Of a DNA stretch of 37,578 bases, positions 16,052 through 25,820 are shown piece after piece (the stretch's first letter is position 1; every line of letters starts with the position of its first letter). The position numbers and the translations under genes were made by a program. Location: positions 34,674 to 72,251 of the forward strand of contig DBBU01000065.1 of NCBI GenBank assembly GCA_002292365.1, in the 5' to 3' direction. The notes beneath the pieces were generated by a model. The model had not been told where the DNA came from, did not search any database, and was given only the letters and a program-made list of their open reading frames with translations. This stretch comes from Flammeovirgaceae bacterium UBA976. GTDB taxonomy: Bacteria > Bacteroidota > Bacteroidia > Cytophagales > Cyclobacteriaceae.

Positions 16052-17263
16052 TTATTTATTGTGAGGTAAATTATGTTTTTTTAATATCAATTGGGCAATA
16101 TGATCTCCAATGGCTAGTGATGCCGTTGCGGCCGGAGAAGGGGCGTTGCCTACATTGATAAATTTTTCTCCTTCCATAATCAAAAAATCATCGATCAAAC
16201 CTCCATCTTTGTCACATGCTTGTGCGCGCACTCCAGATCCTCCAACGATGAGATCATTTTCTTGAATTTCAGGTATGAGTTCTTGTAATGCCTTGGTGAA
16301 AGATTTTTTAGAAAAGGACCGATACATTTCACTTAATCCTGTTTTCCAATACTTGGCGGCAACTTTACGAAATCCTGGATAAGTCAAAAAATTGACCAAC
16401 TCACCCAAGTGAATATCAGATTTTTTATAGCCTTCCCTTCGAAATGCCAAGACAGCATTAGGTCCTGCTTCTATGCCTCCCCGCGCCATTCTAGTGAAAT
16501 GAACACCAAGAAAAGGGAAGTTTGGATTGGGAACGGGATAGATTAGATGTTTAACAAGGTATTCTTTTTCTTCTTTGAGCTTGTAGTATTCTCCCCTGAA
16601 TGGGATAATTTTATAATTGATTTTGATGCCAGTAAGACGCGCCACAAGATCGGACTGTAAACCTGTGCAATTCACAATTTGTCGCGTGGACAGGTTTTGC
16701 TCATTAGTAGTTATTTCTAGGGAATTGGAGGTTTCATCAATCTCTTTAACTTTGTTTTCAAGAAAAATATTTCCCCCCAGAGCTTGAAATTTTTCTGCAT
16801 ATTTTTCTGCAACGATGCGGTAATCAACGATACCTGTTTGGGGCACATAAATTCCTTTGATCCCTTTGACATGAGGTTCAATTTCTTGTAATTCAGAGGC
16901 ATTTAACAAGCGTAAATTTTTCAATCCATTTTGTTGTCCGCGCTCATGCAGTATTTTTAAGGCCGGTAATTGATCTTCACGAGTGGCCACAATTACCTTG
17001 CCACAAAGATCAAAAGGAATTTCTTCTTCCTTACAAAACTTAACTAAGGCATGGTAGCCGTCAAGACAGTTTTTAGCCTTGAAACTCCCGGGCTTATAAT
17101 AAAGTCCCGAGTGAATGACACCTGAGTTATGACCTGTTTGGTGGGCGGCTAGTTTATTTTCTTTTTCTAAAACAGCTACCTTAAGTTTTGGGTTAGCACG
17201 CTTAAGATTTAGGGCAGTTGCTAGTCCCACAATACCCCCACCAATAATCACAACATCAAGCAT
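16052..17263 (-). CDS. lhgO: L-2-hydroxyglutarate oxidase (FAD-dependent)
   Basis: 403 residues of the DAO-type FAD oxidoreductase fold. The N-terminal dinucleotide motif VVIIGGGIVGLATALNL (residues 4-20) is followed by HQTGHNSGVIHSGLYYKPGS (41-60), a signature of LhgO. Later GVHFTRMARGGIEAGPNAVL and GGSGVRAQACDKDGGLIDDF complete the match. The enzyme oxidises L-2-hydroxyglutarate to 2-oxoglutarate, a metabolite-repair reaction feeding electrons to the membrane chain. It follows the BNR-propeller gene by 44 bases on the same strand. A general glycine/D-amino-acid oxidase is less likely given the HSG motif. Confidence 0.9.
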   Translation of the reverse strand: MLDVVIIGGGIVGLATALNLKRANPKLKVAVLEKENKLAAHQTGHNSGVIHSGLYYKPGSFKAKNCLDGYHALVKFCKEEEIPFDLCGKVIVATREDQLPALKILHERGQQNGLKNLRLLNASELQEIEPHVKGIKGIYVPQTGIVDYRIVAEKYAEKFQALGGNIFLENKVKEIDETSNSLEITTNEQNLSTRQIVNCTGLQSDLVARLTGIKINYKIIPFRGEYYKLKEEKEYLVKHLIYPVPNPNFPFLGVHFTRMARGGIEAGPNAVLAFRREGYKKSDIHLGELVNFLTYPGFRKVAAKYWKTGLSEMYRSFSKKSFTKALQELIPEIQENDLIVGGSGVRAQACDKDGGLIDDFLIMEGEKFINVGNAPSPAATASLAIGDHIAQLILKKHNLPHNK

Positions 17264-17307
17264 AAACTCAGTTTTATTGAAGCTGCAAAACTATTGATTG
17301 TTTTTGA

Positions 17308-20300
17308 TTAATTAATTTTTATGGCCTTAATTTTTTGGTTGTTAATCATTTTATTGAGTGCGTCTAAGTCTTCTGTCTTGATTTTTTCAAGCTGTGCCAG
17401 CTCAGCATCTATTTCAGCACCAACTTCCTCAAAAAATTTCAAGGCCTGATCTGTAGGTTTATTATCGCCAACTCCCATAATTGATCCTAGATATCCCACT
17501 TTATTGTTAAGTCTTATAGGAAAATTAAGGGGATCTTGACTACTTTCATTTTGAGTTTGATAGAGATTTTCTTCTATGCGTTTGAGATCAGTAGTTATTT
17601 TTGAGATCAACTTTTTTATGTCCTCATGTTGTGTATCTATTTTAGCTGAGAGGTCACTTATCTGAGGTTCGATCGCTCTGATATCTATGACTCCTTGGTT
17701 GGCGGCACTTAACTTATCTCTCACTTTTATTAGAAAATCAAATTGTGCCTTTAAATCTGCCTGACTTGCACTTTTACGAGGATCTGCTGTAATCTCAAAT
17801 TGTCTTTGCATCACCTCATTATTTATTATTAACTCAACTTGATAGTTACCAGGAATTGCCTTTGGACCTGAAGTGGCAGCAGACCATAGGATCATACCGG
17901 GAAACGTTTTGGCACCCTCATATCTCATGTCCCAACTGAATTGATTTAAACCGGGCTTAGCATTCAGTTTGGACTCATTGGCTTTTTCATCAAAATGGGT
18001 ACTGTAGGTTTTGATTAATTCGCCATTCATCTCCTTAAAGGAAATACGGATGGTGTCTGATTGGGCGGTATCTTCAACAAAATAATGAACGAGCACGCCG
18101 CCGGGATGATTGGTTCCTTCAGTTTTAGAGGTTTGTCCATTACCACCCCCCATTCGATAAGCGTTCATAGGTTTATAAAGATGAAAGGCTTTTTGCTCGA
18201 GAGCTGGATTCAATTGATGTAATACGGTAAGATCATCAATGATCCAAAAACTTCTTCCCTGAGTAGCGGCAATAAGGTTATTGTCTTTAATAGCGAGATC
18301 TGTAATCGGGACTATGGGCAAATTTTGTTGAAAAGGCGTCCAACTGCTACCGTTATCAAATGAAATATACATACCCGTTTCGGTTCCAGCATAGAGCAAG
18401 CCTTTTCTTTCTGGATCTGCCCTGACCACACGTGTAAAATGATTATTGGCAATACCCTTCGTGATTTCTTTCCAAGTGGCACCATAGTCAGTGGTCATAT
18501 ATAAATAAGGCTTGAAATCTCCTAATTTATATTTGGTGCCGGCCACATAAACACCTCCTTTTTCGAAGGGATTGATTTCAATACTGTTGATCATCATCCA
18601 TTCGGGCATATTGGGGGGGGTGACATTCTTCCAATTTTCACCAGCGTTTCGAGTGATGTGAATCAAACCATCATCACTACCAGTCCAAATGACGCCTTCC
18701 TCATGGTAAGATTCAGTTGCAGCGAAGATGGTACAATAGTATTCAACACTGGTATTGTCTTGGGTTATGGGTCCACCCGAAGATCCGAGTTTTGTTGGAT
18801 CATTTCTGGTCAAATCAGGACTGATGATTTCCCATGACTGCCCTTCATCCATGGTCAGGTGCAGTACATTAGACGCAGCATACAATCTTTTTGTATTGTG
18901 GGGAGAGAAAAAGATGGGGAAATTCCATTGAAAACGGTACTTCATTCCTTCTGCTCCGTGACCCATAGGGTTATCCGGCCAAACGTTAATGCCCCTTTCT
19001 TCAGAAGTTTTGTGATTTACACGTGTTAAATAGCCTCCGTAACTTCCGCCGTAAACAATATTGTTGTTTTCTGGATCAATGGCGATATGGGCACTTTCTC
19101 CACCAGCGGTGGATTCCCAATCACTTTGGCCTATGTACCTACCGTCAGTTCTGTGATCAATTCTCACGGTTGAGTTGTCTTGCTGCGCCCCATAAATCTT
19201 ATAAGGGAAAGAATTATCAGTAGTCACGCGATAAAACTGTGCAGTCGGCTGATTTTGATAAGTACTCCAATTTTCACCTCCATCATAGGAAATTTGGGCA
19301 CCGCCATCATCACCGATGATTAATCGTTGATTATCCTCAGGTGCAATCCAAAGGTCATGATGATCACCATGAGGGGCATTATAAGTTTCAAAGGTCTTTC
19401 CACCATCTTTTGACCTATGATAGCGGACATTCATGACATAGATACGATCTTCATCCTGGGTATCTGCAAATATTTTGGAATAATACCATGCGCGTTGTCT
19501 TAACTTCCGTTCTGAGTTCGTTTTTATCCAGGTGAGACCGGCATCATCAGATCTGAATACGCCACCTTCCTTGTTTTCTATTAAGGCCCACAGCCGATCA
19601 GAATTAATGGGTGATACGGTCACGCCAGAAATACCCCAAGTTCCTTTTGGTAATCCTTGATTATTTGAAATATTCGTCCAATGGTCACCCCCGTCCGTAC
19701 TTTTCCAAAGTGCAGAACCGGTGCCACCACTTTCTAGACTGTAAGGTGTTCTTCTGATTCGCCAAGTTGAAGCATAAAGTACCCGAGGATTGTTGGGGTC
19801 CATGACCAATTCTACAGCTCCTGCATTTTCGTTGGCAAATAGAACTTTTTCCCAATGATCACCCCCATCCTTTGATCTGTAAACGCCTCGATTGGTTGTT
19901 GGCTTATAAAGATTTCCCATCACCGCAGCGTAGACAAGATCGGGATTTTTGGGATGTATTTTGATTCTCACTACGTGGTATGAATCTGGCAAACCTTTAT
20001 TTTCCCAGGTTTTACCTCCGTCCAAGGACTTCCAAATACCATAACCCGAGGAAACATTACCACGCACGGTGACCTCACCACCACCTGCGTAAATAACATT
20101 AGGATCCCAGTCGCTTACCGCGATAGCACCCACAGATCCTCCAAAATAATCATCACTTAGATTTTCCCAACTGTTTCCGGCATCATTCGTTTTCCAAATG
20201 CCGCCTCCACTTGAACCAAAATAGAATAAGTTAGGTTGGCCCGAAACCCCCGTAACAGCTGCAGATCTGCCTCCTCTGAAAGGGCCGATGTTTCTCCACT

Positions 20301-20439
20301 CAAGGCCCTCATATAAGTTACTTGAAAAGCTGAGCGTGGGATCCGTTTGATTCGTTTTTTTTCTTTTCTGAGCTAAGGATTCTGTAAAAATAAAGATGAA
20401 AGTAAACACACATAGCATCAGGGGTTTAAGTATTTTCAT
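17308..20439 (-). CDS. Large secreted BNR/sortilin-type beta-propeller protein
   Basis: 1043 residues with a signal peptide (1-23, ending SLA-Q). Residues ~40-760 contain repeated Asp-box/BNR motifs such as SKDGGDHW, STDGGDHW, SYDGGENW and TRNAGENW, together forming one or two VPS10/sortilin-like propellers. The tail (about 770-1043) holds a beta domain with DPRKSASQADL followed by helical, probably coiled-coil segments. Such proteins are often auto-named glycosyl hydrolase, but I see no glycosidase active site; a binding or scaffold role at the envelope is more cautious. No C-terminal T9SS domain is evident. It lies between the PBP4 gene and lhgO. Confidence 0.8.
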   Translation of the reverse strand: MKILKPLMLCVFTFIFIFTESLAQKRKKTNQTDPTLSFSSNLYEGLEWRNIGPFRGGRSAAVTGVSGQPNLFYFGSSGGGIWKTNDAGNSWENLSDDYFGGSVGAIAVSDWDPNVIYAGGGEVTVRGNVSSGYGIWKSLDGGKTWENKGLPDSYHVVRIKIHPKNPDLVYAAVMGNLYKPTTNRGVYRSKDGGDHWEKVLFANENAGAVELVMDPNNPRVLYASTWRIRRTPYSLESGGTGSALWKSTDGGDHWTNISNNQGLPKGTWGISGVTVSPINSDRLWALIENKEGGVFRSDDAGLTWIKTNSERKLRQRAWYYSKIFADTQDEDRIYVMNVRYHRSKDGGKTFETYNAPHGDHHDLWIAPEDNQRLIIGDDGGAQISYDGGENWSTYQNQPTAQFYRVTTDNSFPYKIYGAQQDNSTVRIDHRTDGRYIGQSDWESTAGGESAHIAIDPENNNIVYGGSYGGYLTRVNHKTSEERGINVWPDNPMGHGAEGMKYRFQWNFPIFFSPHNTKRLYAASNVLHLTMDEGQSWEIISPDLTRNDPTKLGSSGGPITQDNTSVEYYCTIFAATESYHEEGVIWTGSDDGLIHITRNAGENWKNVTPPNMPEWMMINSIEINPFEKGGVYVAGTKYKLGDFKPYLYMTTDYGATWKEITKGIANNHFTRVVRADPERKGLLYAGTETGMYISFDNGSSWTPFQQNLPIVPITDLAIKDNNLIAATQGRSFWIIDDLTVLHQLNPALEQKAFHLYKPMNAYRMGGGNGQTSKTEGTNHPGGVLVHYFVEDTAQSDTIRISFKEMNGELIKTYSTHFDEKANESKLNAKPGLNQFSWDMRYEGAKTFPGMILWSAATSGPKAIPGNYQVELIINNEVMQRQFEITADPRKSASQADLKAQFDFLIKVRDKLSAANQGVIDIRAIEPQISDLSAKIDTQHEDIKKLISKITTDLKRIEENLYQTQNESSQDPLNFPIRLNNKVGYLGSIMGVGDNKPTDQALKFFEEVGAEIDAELAQLEKIKTEDLDALNKMINNQKIKAIKIN

Positions 20440-20573
20440 AATTTATATTTTAATGAATGGTGCAAAAGGAATCTTTCCATTAAGTTTAATAAAATTGAGA
20501 TTAAATGAGAAGTTATAAATGGGTAAGGGTTGAGAAAAGTTATCAAAGGTCAATATTTTGTTTGGTGGATCGA

Positions 20574-21887
20574 TCAATAAGCATCTCTGATATGGAGTAA
20601 TATTTTTTTTGTTTGAGCTCTTATTTGCGACGGGGGCACTGTGTAGTGATTGCTCATAAAACTGAAAGCCAATTTTCGACCCGATTGGGTGATCAAATAA
20701 CCACTGAGCGCTTGATTATGTCTTAAGGTACCTGTTTTGGCATAAACAAAAGAATTATCGTGATTTCCATCAGTGAATTTATTTGGAAATAGTTCAATAA
20801 TTTCATCCCAAGTAATCATATGAAAGATGATTTCAAGTACTTTGACTAAATTTTGGGGAGTATTCATATTGTATACAGACAATCCCGATCCATCTACCCA
20901 TATAAGGGAATCTGGTAATGAGGCAAATAGCGAGGATTTTAAATAATTTAGATACGTTTTTTGTGTTTCATATCCTTGTACTCTTTGTGCATTAATCAAT
21001 AGTTGTTCTGCTAAAAAGTTATCACTTTTAAACATCATTTTTTTAAGAATGGGAGTTACCAAAGGGCCTTGAATAAGGGTGCCTTTACCCAATGCTTCAG
21101 GAAGGCCTAAAAATACATTTGTTGGAAGTGTATCGATAAGCAACTTTTTTATTAGTTCATTATTGACCTTGAAGGGTACGTAATTATTTTTATTTTCAGA
21201 AAGGGATTCGATGGGATAATTAAAAATATTATAATCACGATCGCGATGTTTTTTATCAGTGTCAATATTTACGAAAGGGGCAAAGAAACTGGGTGAAATA
21301 GTAATTTCATCAAGGCTCGATTGGATATTGACCCTATTTCCAAAAATGGGCATCCAAGATCTTTCTAATTGAAAATAATAATTATAATCATCCCACGACC
21401 AGCCGGGTCCGTAATGTGAAATTGGATGGAGAGGAGGATGTAATATTAAGGAGTCAGAGAGTAGTGAAGTTAAGCAAGTATATCCAGGCTGTTCCTCAAA
21501 TTCTGGATGAAGGAAGGTGGGATCTCCCAAAGGGATTAAATGAAGTTGATTTTCTATCTTTTGATAATAAAAGGAAGGAACATTAGTTAGATGAAGGTTT
21601 AAATAAGCAGCGAGTGTAAGGATTTTGGTATTCGAGGCGGGAGTGAAGTAGTGATCTTCATTGATTTTTATTAAATATTTATTTTGATCAAGGTCATATA
21701 CCGATAAACCGGTAAAAGATTTGGGTAGGTTTTCAATTTCATTTGATATACTTTTAACATGGGTTTTCAAGCTGATTTTGTTAATCAATTGGCAGGATGA
21801 AAAAAGTAAGGGTAGCAGCATCATTTTTATAAAAAATAGTTTTGTTCTCTTATGTGCTTGCTTGGTACTCTTGAGTTTTTTTATCAT
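20574..21887 (-). CDS. dacB: D-alanyl-D-alanine carboxypeptidase/endopeptidase (PBP4 family)
   Basis: 437 residues of peptidase family S13. All three penicillin-binding motifs are present: SxxK at S85-K88 (TPASNTKIL), SxN as SDN in KSDNFLAEQLL (about residue 290), and KTG in YAKTGTLRHNQALSGYL (about residue 390). It trims or cleaves peptidoglycan cross-links in the periplasm. The N-terminus has a basic stretch, then a hydrophobic run ending LLFSSC, a slightly unusual lipobox (Phe at -3), so it may be a lipoprotein anchored at Cys32. It is divergent from the Na+/H+ antiporter gene, 120 bases away. Confidence 0.9.
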   Translation of the reverse strand: MIKKLKSTKQAHKRTKLFFIKMMLLPLLFSSCQLINKISLKTHVKSISNEIENLPKSFTGLSVYDLDQNKYLIKINEDHYFTPASNTKILTLAAYLNLHLTNVPSFYYQKIENQLHLIPLGDPTFLHPEFEEQPGYTCLTSLLSDSLILHPPLHPISHYGPGWSWDDYNYYFQLERSWMPIFGNRVNIQSSLDEITISPSFFAPFVNIDTDKKHRDRDYNIFNYPIESLSENKNNYVPFKVNNELIKKLLIDTLPTNVFLGLPEALGKGTLIQGPLVTPILKKMMFKSDNFLAEQLLINAQRVQGYETQKTYLNYLKSSLFASLPDSLIWVDGSGLSVYNMNTPQNLVKVLEIIFHMITWDEIIELFPNKFTDGNHDNSFVYAKTGTLRHNQALSGYLITQSGRKLAFSFMSNHYTVPPSQIRAQTKKILLHIRDAY

Positions 21888-22007
21888 ATAAATACGAATT
21901 AACGAATATTTCAGACTTAATTAAACGGGTATACAGTTTTTTTTGTAATTTTTTGTAGTTACTTTTCGGATTTTAAAGACTCAATCTTATCTTTTGATGA
22001 ACCTATT

Positions 22008-23267
22008 ATGAGTATTATTGATTTAATCACATTATTGTTAGTCCTCTCAGCTGCTTTCACTCTTATCAACATCGCATATTTAAAATTACCGTCTACCATC
22101 GGACTTATGCTGATTGCTTTGATCAGTTCTGCTTTGGTTCTTTTGGTGGGTATTTTATTTCCGGGCATAGCCCAAGGAGCAGAGCATATCATTGAGGAAT
22201 TTGAATTTAAAGAGGTCCTTCTAGATATCATGTTGAATTTTTTACTTTTTGCAGGAGCGTTGTCGATGGATTTGAATACCATGATAGAAGAAAAAGTGCC
22301 TATTATTATTTTAGCAGTTTTTGGTACTCTTATTTCCACATTTGTGGTTGGCGCCTTGGTGTTTTACGTATTCCCATTTTTGGGGATTGAAATGGATTTT
22401 ATCTATTGTTTACTTTTTGGGGCCCTTATTTCACCTACTGACCCAATTGCTGTTTTAGCCCTACTCAAGAAATTTAATTTATCTAAAAACTTAGAAATTA
22501 AAGTTGCGGGCGAATCCCTCTTCAATGATGGGGTAGGTGTAGTTGTCTTTTTAACTATTTTAGGCGTTGCCGAGAGAGGAATGGATACTTTCGATATAGG
22601 AGAAGTGGGTATTTTATTTGGTCAAGAAGTTTTTGGAGGTTTATTGCTTGGAGCTATATTAGGTTATCTTGGATTTAAGACTTTACTTTTTATCGATAAC
22701 GATTACGTGGAGCTAGAAGTTTTGGTTACGCTCAGTTTGGTAATGATCGGTGGTCGATTTGCTGAATCGATTCATGTCTCCGCCCCTTTGGCGATGGTTA
22801 TTTTAGGTCTAGCTATTGGTAACGAAGGCAGGGATGAGAAATTGGCGAATGCCACGGGCAAATATGTTTTTAAATTTTGGCATTTGTTAGATGAGACTTT
22901 AAACGCCATGTTATTTATTTTAATTGGTTTAGAAATGCTCGTGATAGCCAAGGATGTCACTAGTGACATGTTCTTAATAGGGGCAGTGGGTATTTTGATT
23001 GTTCTTACGGGTCGATCCATCGGTGTTTCCTTACCTGTAGGTTTGATGTCTTTAAAAATTAAGTTTGAGAAAGGGGCGACCTCCTTACTTATATGGGGAG
23101 GATTGAGGGGCGGGATTTCCGTTGCTTTGGCATTATCTTTATCTGATTTTGAATGGATCCCTAGTAATTTTAAAATCATTATTTTGTTCACAACTTATTG
23201 CGTAGTTGTTTTCTCTATTTTGGTCCAAGGCCTGACCATTCCGGCATTACTTCGAAGAATCCAATAA
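22008..23267 (+). CDS. Na+/H+ (or K+/H+) antiporter, CPA1 family
   Basis: 419 residues with about 12-13 membrane helices and only a minimal C-terminal tail. The cation site motifs are intact: SPTDPIAVLALL (142-153, the TDP unwound helix) and ESLFNDGVGVVVFL (169-182, with N173-D174 as the ion-binding Asn-Asp pair typical of electroneutral CPA1 exchangers). GGLRGGISVALALSL near the end is the conserved Arg helix. It should expel Na+ or K+ in exchange for protons. The stop codon is immediately followed by the ATG of a GPP34-family gene, suggesting coupled translation. Confidence 0.9.
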   Translation: MSIIDLITLLLVLSAAFTLINIAYLKLPSTIGLMLIALISSALVLLVGILFPGIAQGAEHIIEEFEFKEVLLDIMLNFLLFAGALSMDLNTMIEEKVPIIILAVFGTLISTFVVGALVFYVFPFLGIEMDFIYCLLFGALISPTDPIAVLALLKKFNLSKNLEIKVAGESLFNDGVGVVVFLTILGVAERGMDTFDIGEVGILFGQEVFGGLLLGAILGYLGFKTLLFIDNDYVELEVLVTLSLVMIGGRFAESIHVSAPLAMVILGLAIGNEGRDEKLANATGKYVFKFWHLLDETLNAMLFILIGLEMLVIAKDVTSDMFLIGAVGILIVLTGRSIGVSLPVGLMSLKIKFEKGATSLLIWGGLRGGISVALALSLSDFEWIPSNFKIIILFTTYCVVVFSILVQGLTIPALLRRIQ

Positions 23268-24009
23268 ATGTCATCAAAAAAAGCAGATTCGACACTAGAG
23301 TCCTTTGATATTGATCAACTTAAAGCAACTGTAAGAAAATCTGTGGAATTGGAAGAACCGATTCACGAATTACGCTTGAGTATCGGAAGGATTATATCTG
23401 CTTGCCTTAGGTGATGCCGAGGGTCAATTGCTTAAAAAATCAGAAAAATTTATTGATTATGGGTTAATAGCAGGGGGAATTTTGCAGCTTTCTTTGATGG
23501 GTAGCATCAGTCTCGAAAAAGGGTTCATTAAAATAATTTCTACTCAGCAGACGGGCCATATTTTTTTAGATAAGGTATTAAAAAATCTAACAGAGGGGGG
23601 TGGACTTATTGAGGAGATCTTAAGATTGAAAAATGAACTTAAAAACCTTCATGATGATTTAGAGGAGTTATTGATTAGCAGAGGCATTATCAAAAGGGAA
23701 GAGAACACTTTATTGTGGATTCCTTTGAGTGAGCGAATTGAAAATGTGAATTATGCCTATGAAAAAGAAATAAGAAATACCTTAAGGGCATTGGTGTTAA
23801 GAGGATTTAAGAATGACGTGTCATTTTCAATTCTTTTTTCTCTGACTCATGATTGTCATTTATTGTCAGAAGTATTTGGATCTACCAGTGAGATTGCTGA
23901 TGCAAAAAATTGGGTGAAAAATCCAAAAAAACTTGTGGGTATAGATGAGGATTTAGCAATTATATTAGGTCTTATAAGTCATTTTTTTAGCGATAAACTT
24001 CCTAAGTAA
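23268..24009 (+). pseudogene. GPP34 (GOLPH3-like) family gene with one frameshift
   Basis: ATG 23268 directly abuts the antiporter stop and reads ~39 codons to HELRLSI, then leaves frame. The continuation EGLYLLALGDAEGQLLKK is one frame over and runs to 24009. The family's signature (LRLS.EEGLYLLAL, then DYGLIAGGILQLSLMG, and the late WIPLSERI...LRALVLRGF) is complete if one G at 23385-23386 is removed. The GPP34 family is named for Golgi phosphoprotein 3, a phosphoinositide-binding membrane-surface protein; bacterial members have unknown roles. A 193-residue product from TTG 23428 would lack the first conserved helix. A sequencing or assembly error is a real alternative to genuine decay. Confidence 0.7.
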
Positions 24010-24056
24010 GTGCTACGATTACCTGCGTCTCATTCATGATTAAGGCGCGTATCTTA

Positions 24057-24482
24057 TTATCTTAATTTGCTGGCATGATTTTGTTCAGATAAATCCTGAA
24101 GTTTTTGACTTTGTCTCATTAATGACTGATTATACAATCTATCGTTGATTGCTAAGGCATCTTCCTCACTAATGTCGTATATTGCGGCATAAATCTTAGC
24201 TTGCATTTGTTGATTGGCTTTTAAATAAGCCAGAATTGAATCTTGCTTTTGTAGCAAGGTGTTTGCTCTGATGGACATGAAGCCAAAGCCTTCGTGAGGA
24301 TTATTGTTGTCTTTCTCAAGAATTAAATATTCAGCCCCATCGACCTCTATTTTATCAAAATGCCATTGTACGTTTTCATGAATTTCTCGAGTAGCGAATT
24401 TTTCATCCTCTGACAAGGATTGATTTTCACAGCCAGCAGATATAATGAACACTAAAAGAATGATATATAAAATAGTTTTCAT
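24057..24482 (-). CDS. Small lipoprotein of unknown function
   Basis: 141 residues with a clear lipoprotein signal: hydrophobic MKTILYIILLVFIISAGC with the lipobox ISAGC, lipidated at Cys18. The mature part is hydrophilic and helix-rich, with many Gln/Asn/Glu (for example QKQDSILAYLKANQQMQAK). I do not recognise the family. It is 16 bases downstream of the K+ channel gene on the same strand, so it is probably co-transcribed and may be envelope-located. Confidence 0.65.
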   Translation of the reverse strand: MKTILYIILLVFIISAGCENQSLSEDEKFATREIHENVQWHFDKIEVDGAEYLILEKDNNNPHEGFGFMSIRANTLLQKQDSILAYLKANQQMQAKIYAAIYDISEEDALAINDRLYNQSLMRQSQKLQDLSEQNHASKLR

Positions 24483-24498
24483 GGGAATTTAAATTAAT

Positions 24499-25575
24499 TT
24501 ATTGTATTAGTCCCTCTTCAACATTAAAAATTTTACTTAAATGTTGATGGGCCCTACCATTAAGGATAACAATCAAATAATCACCCAATTCTATTTTTAA
24601 ATCAAAGGCGGGATTCTTGATCAGTTCTCGCCCCCCCATCTCTTTATTTTTTGAAATCCCAATTAAAATCCCATTATACTTCATTTTCAAATTAAAAAAG
24701 GCCTCTTCATAGGTTTTATTGAGGTAAGGGTTTTTGGTGACTACTTTAAATTGTTTTATATCAAAGTCATCATCTGATTTAGCAAAAGACATGATAGATT
24801 CTGCGTAATCAGCGACATCCGGTTCAAAAATATAGCTAGCTAAGAGTTTAGATGAAATTTCGTGTTGCAATATAATTTGCTCTACACCTGCTGCGATGAA
24901 GGTTTCCTTTAATTCAGAATTGTCAAGAACTACTGACAATCTCAGAGTTGGATAATGTTTTTTGAGGTTCAGCGCGGTGACAAGTTTGTCTGTATCACTG
25001 TTTTGGTTAATAAAAACCATACTTGAAAGCTCAATATTAATTTTTTTGTAGAGGTCAATATTTTTGTAGTCATTATATAACACAAAGAGGTCTTTGGTTT
25101 GGTATTTATCTTTTATGGAGTCAACCGTAGTTTTGTTGTCGGTTATAATACCCATTTTTTTACCCACACCGAAAAGTTGATCGGCTACTAAACTTCCAAA
25201 ATCATCCCATCCAATCATCACTATATGATTGGAGAAACTTGTTCCTTCATATCCCAATTTCTTATTCTCTTTAATTTTTACAATAATATTTGAAACTCCA
25301 CCGATGACGGTAGCATAAAACACCATACTTAATAATACAAAAATGCCACCAATAATTCTACCATGAGTACTTAAGGGGAATAAATCTCCATAGCCTACTG
25401 TGGTTAAAGTCACAATAGAGTACCAGTAAGCATTTTTATAATCGCTTAAGGTAGATTGTGGACTGATTTTCTCTACCTCTACAAGTGCGGTTATAAGTAT
25501 TTGGTAAATGATCACTACCCATAGGATCCATAGTCCTAGTTTGACTTTTTTATTTAAAAATAAATTATCCAGCAC
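24499..25575 (-). CDS. Potassium channel with RCK (TrkA-N) regulatory domain
   Basis: 358 residues built like MthK: TM1 (about residues 13-31), pore loop with filter TTVGYGD (58-64), TM2 (about 74-98), then a cytosolic RCK domain from ~115. The RCK Rossmann loop reads IGWDDFGSLV (121-130), the degenerate GWxxxx form seen in MthK rather than GxGxxG, so NAD binding is doubtful. A TrkA-C-like part follows (about 260-350). It should be a two-TM tetrameric K+ channel, gated by a cytosolic ligand. The start is GTG at 25575; a stop lies three codons upstream, leaving no earlier start. A TAACTTTG -7-like box lies at 25591-25598. Confidence 0.9.
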   Translation of the reverse strand: MLDNLFLNKKVKLGLWILWVVIIYQILITALVEVEKISPQSTLSDYKNAYWYSIVTLTTVGYGDLFPLSTHGRIIGGIFVLLSMVFYATVIGGVSNIIVKIKENKKLGYEGTSFSNHIVMIGWDDFGSLVADQLFGVGKKMGIITDNKTTVDSIKDKYQTKDLFVLYNDYKNIDLYKKINIELSSMVFINQNSDTDKLVTALNLKKHYPTLRLSVVLDNSELKETFIAAGVEQIILQHEISSKLLASYIFEPDVADYAESIMSFAKSDDDFDIKQFKVVTKNPYLNKTYEEAFFNLKMKYNGILIGISKNKEMGGRELIKNPAFDLKIELGDYLIVILNGRAHQHLSKIFNVEEGLIQ

Positions 25576-25820
25576 CGCCCTCTTTTATTTCAAAGTTAAT
25601 GATTTGAGGCCAAATAGTAAATGCTTAAGGGAGATATTCTAATTGTAATTTAGCTCCCGTTTTAAGGGAAATAATTAATAATTTTATTATAATGTGACCA
25701 TTTATTTAATCAAACATTAATTTTTGTTCATAATAATAATAAAATTAAGTATATATTATAATTTTAATTAAATTACGATCGACATATTGGGAATATTACA
25801 AATAATTACGATTCTTATCG

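Noticed and set aside
17308..20439. True glycosyl hydrolase or sialidase
   Set aside because: Only Asp-box propeller repeats are visible; I could not find the sialidase Arg triad or another glycosidase active site.
23268..23414. A 48-residue small gene after the antiporter
   Set aside because: Its last ~10 codons are out-of-frame reading of the conserved GPP34 helix; it is the 5' part of the frameshifted GPP34 gene.
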